This document shows positions 5,732 to 5,812 of a stretch of 5,812 nt of DNA, in pieces (the stretch's first letter is position 1; each line of letters starts with the position of its first letter). This DNA is from an uncultured Bacteroides sp. GTDB taxonomy: Bacteria; Bacteroidota; Bacteroidia; Bacteroidales; Bacteroidaceae. A model generated the notes under the pieces. The model was given only the letters and a program-made list of their open reading frames with translations. It did not search any database and was not told where the DNA came from. A program made the translations under genes and the position numbers. The stretch covers positions 1 to 5,812 of the forward strand of contig CAUHML010000188.1 in the NCBI GenBank assembly GCA_959606905.1, given 5' to 3'.

Positions 5732-5812
5732 ATTAGGTTAGTGTAATTTCATCATGTCATTATGACTTCGGTTTCTTGGCATGGTTCTATTAAGATTATG
5801 ACATCGTACCAA
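5732..5812. other. Non-coding sequence after xylE with a short palindrome
   Basis: No gene is visible in these last 81 bases. GTCAT-T-ATGAC (5756-5766) is a perfect 11-bp palindrome. ATGTCAT (5754-5760) is also mirrored by ATGACAT (5798-5804), and TTATGAC occurs directly at 5760-5766 and 5796-5802. None has the GC-rich stem and U-run of an intrinsic terminator, so operon termination may lie beyond the window or be factor-dependent. The palindrome could be a weak hairpin or an operator for the next gene. Confidence 0.4.

Overview
This window carries a D-xylose catabolism locus from a Bacteroides-type gut bacterium, probably B. thetaiotaomicron or a close relative. The species group is inferred from three things: the gene set and order; two promoters that fit the Bacteroidetes primary-sigma consensus (TTTG, 19-21 bp, TAnnTTTG) rather than -35/-10 boxes; and A/T-rich leaders without Shine-Dalgarno sequences.

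Layout. Bases 1-65 hold the first 21 codons of a leftward gene recognisable as thiD (hydroxymethylpyrimidine/phosphomethylpyrimidine kinase). A 341-bp divergent intergenic region (66-406) follows, with one promoter facing each way and several inverted and direct repeats that are candidate operators. Rightward come a Nudix-domain/winged-helix regulator of the NrtR-like type (407-1138, here called xylR), D-xylulose kinase xylB (1257-2780), class II D-xylose isomerase xylA (2822-4138) and the D-xylose:H+ symporter xylE (4277-5731). The last 81 bases are non-coding in the part visible.

How the genes work together. XylE imports D-xylose across the inner membrane with protons, XylA isomerises it to D-xylulose, and XylB phosphorylates that to D-xylulose 5-phosphate for the pentose phosphate pathway. 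The regulator has a Nudix domain that has lost key catalytic glutamates, so it probably senses a pathway ligand instead of hydrolysing a nucleotide. All four genes share a strand and I see no good promoter between them, so one transcript is plausible. The gaps are unusual, however: the xylR-xylB gap is largely a heptamer-repeat array, and the xylA-xylE gap holds a large imperfect inverted repeat that could decouple expression of the transporter from the enzymes.

Two starts need correcting from the longest open frames. The regulator frame can be extended back to a TTG at 383, but that codon lies in the promoter -7 box. The xylE frame can be extended back to a GTG at 4208, but that codon lies inside the inverted repeat. 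ATG 407 and ATG 4277 are preferred. The genes belong to known families and I see no previously undescribed system. The points worth following up are regulatory.
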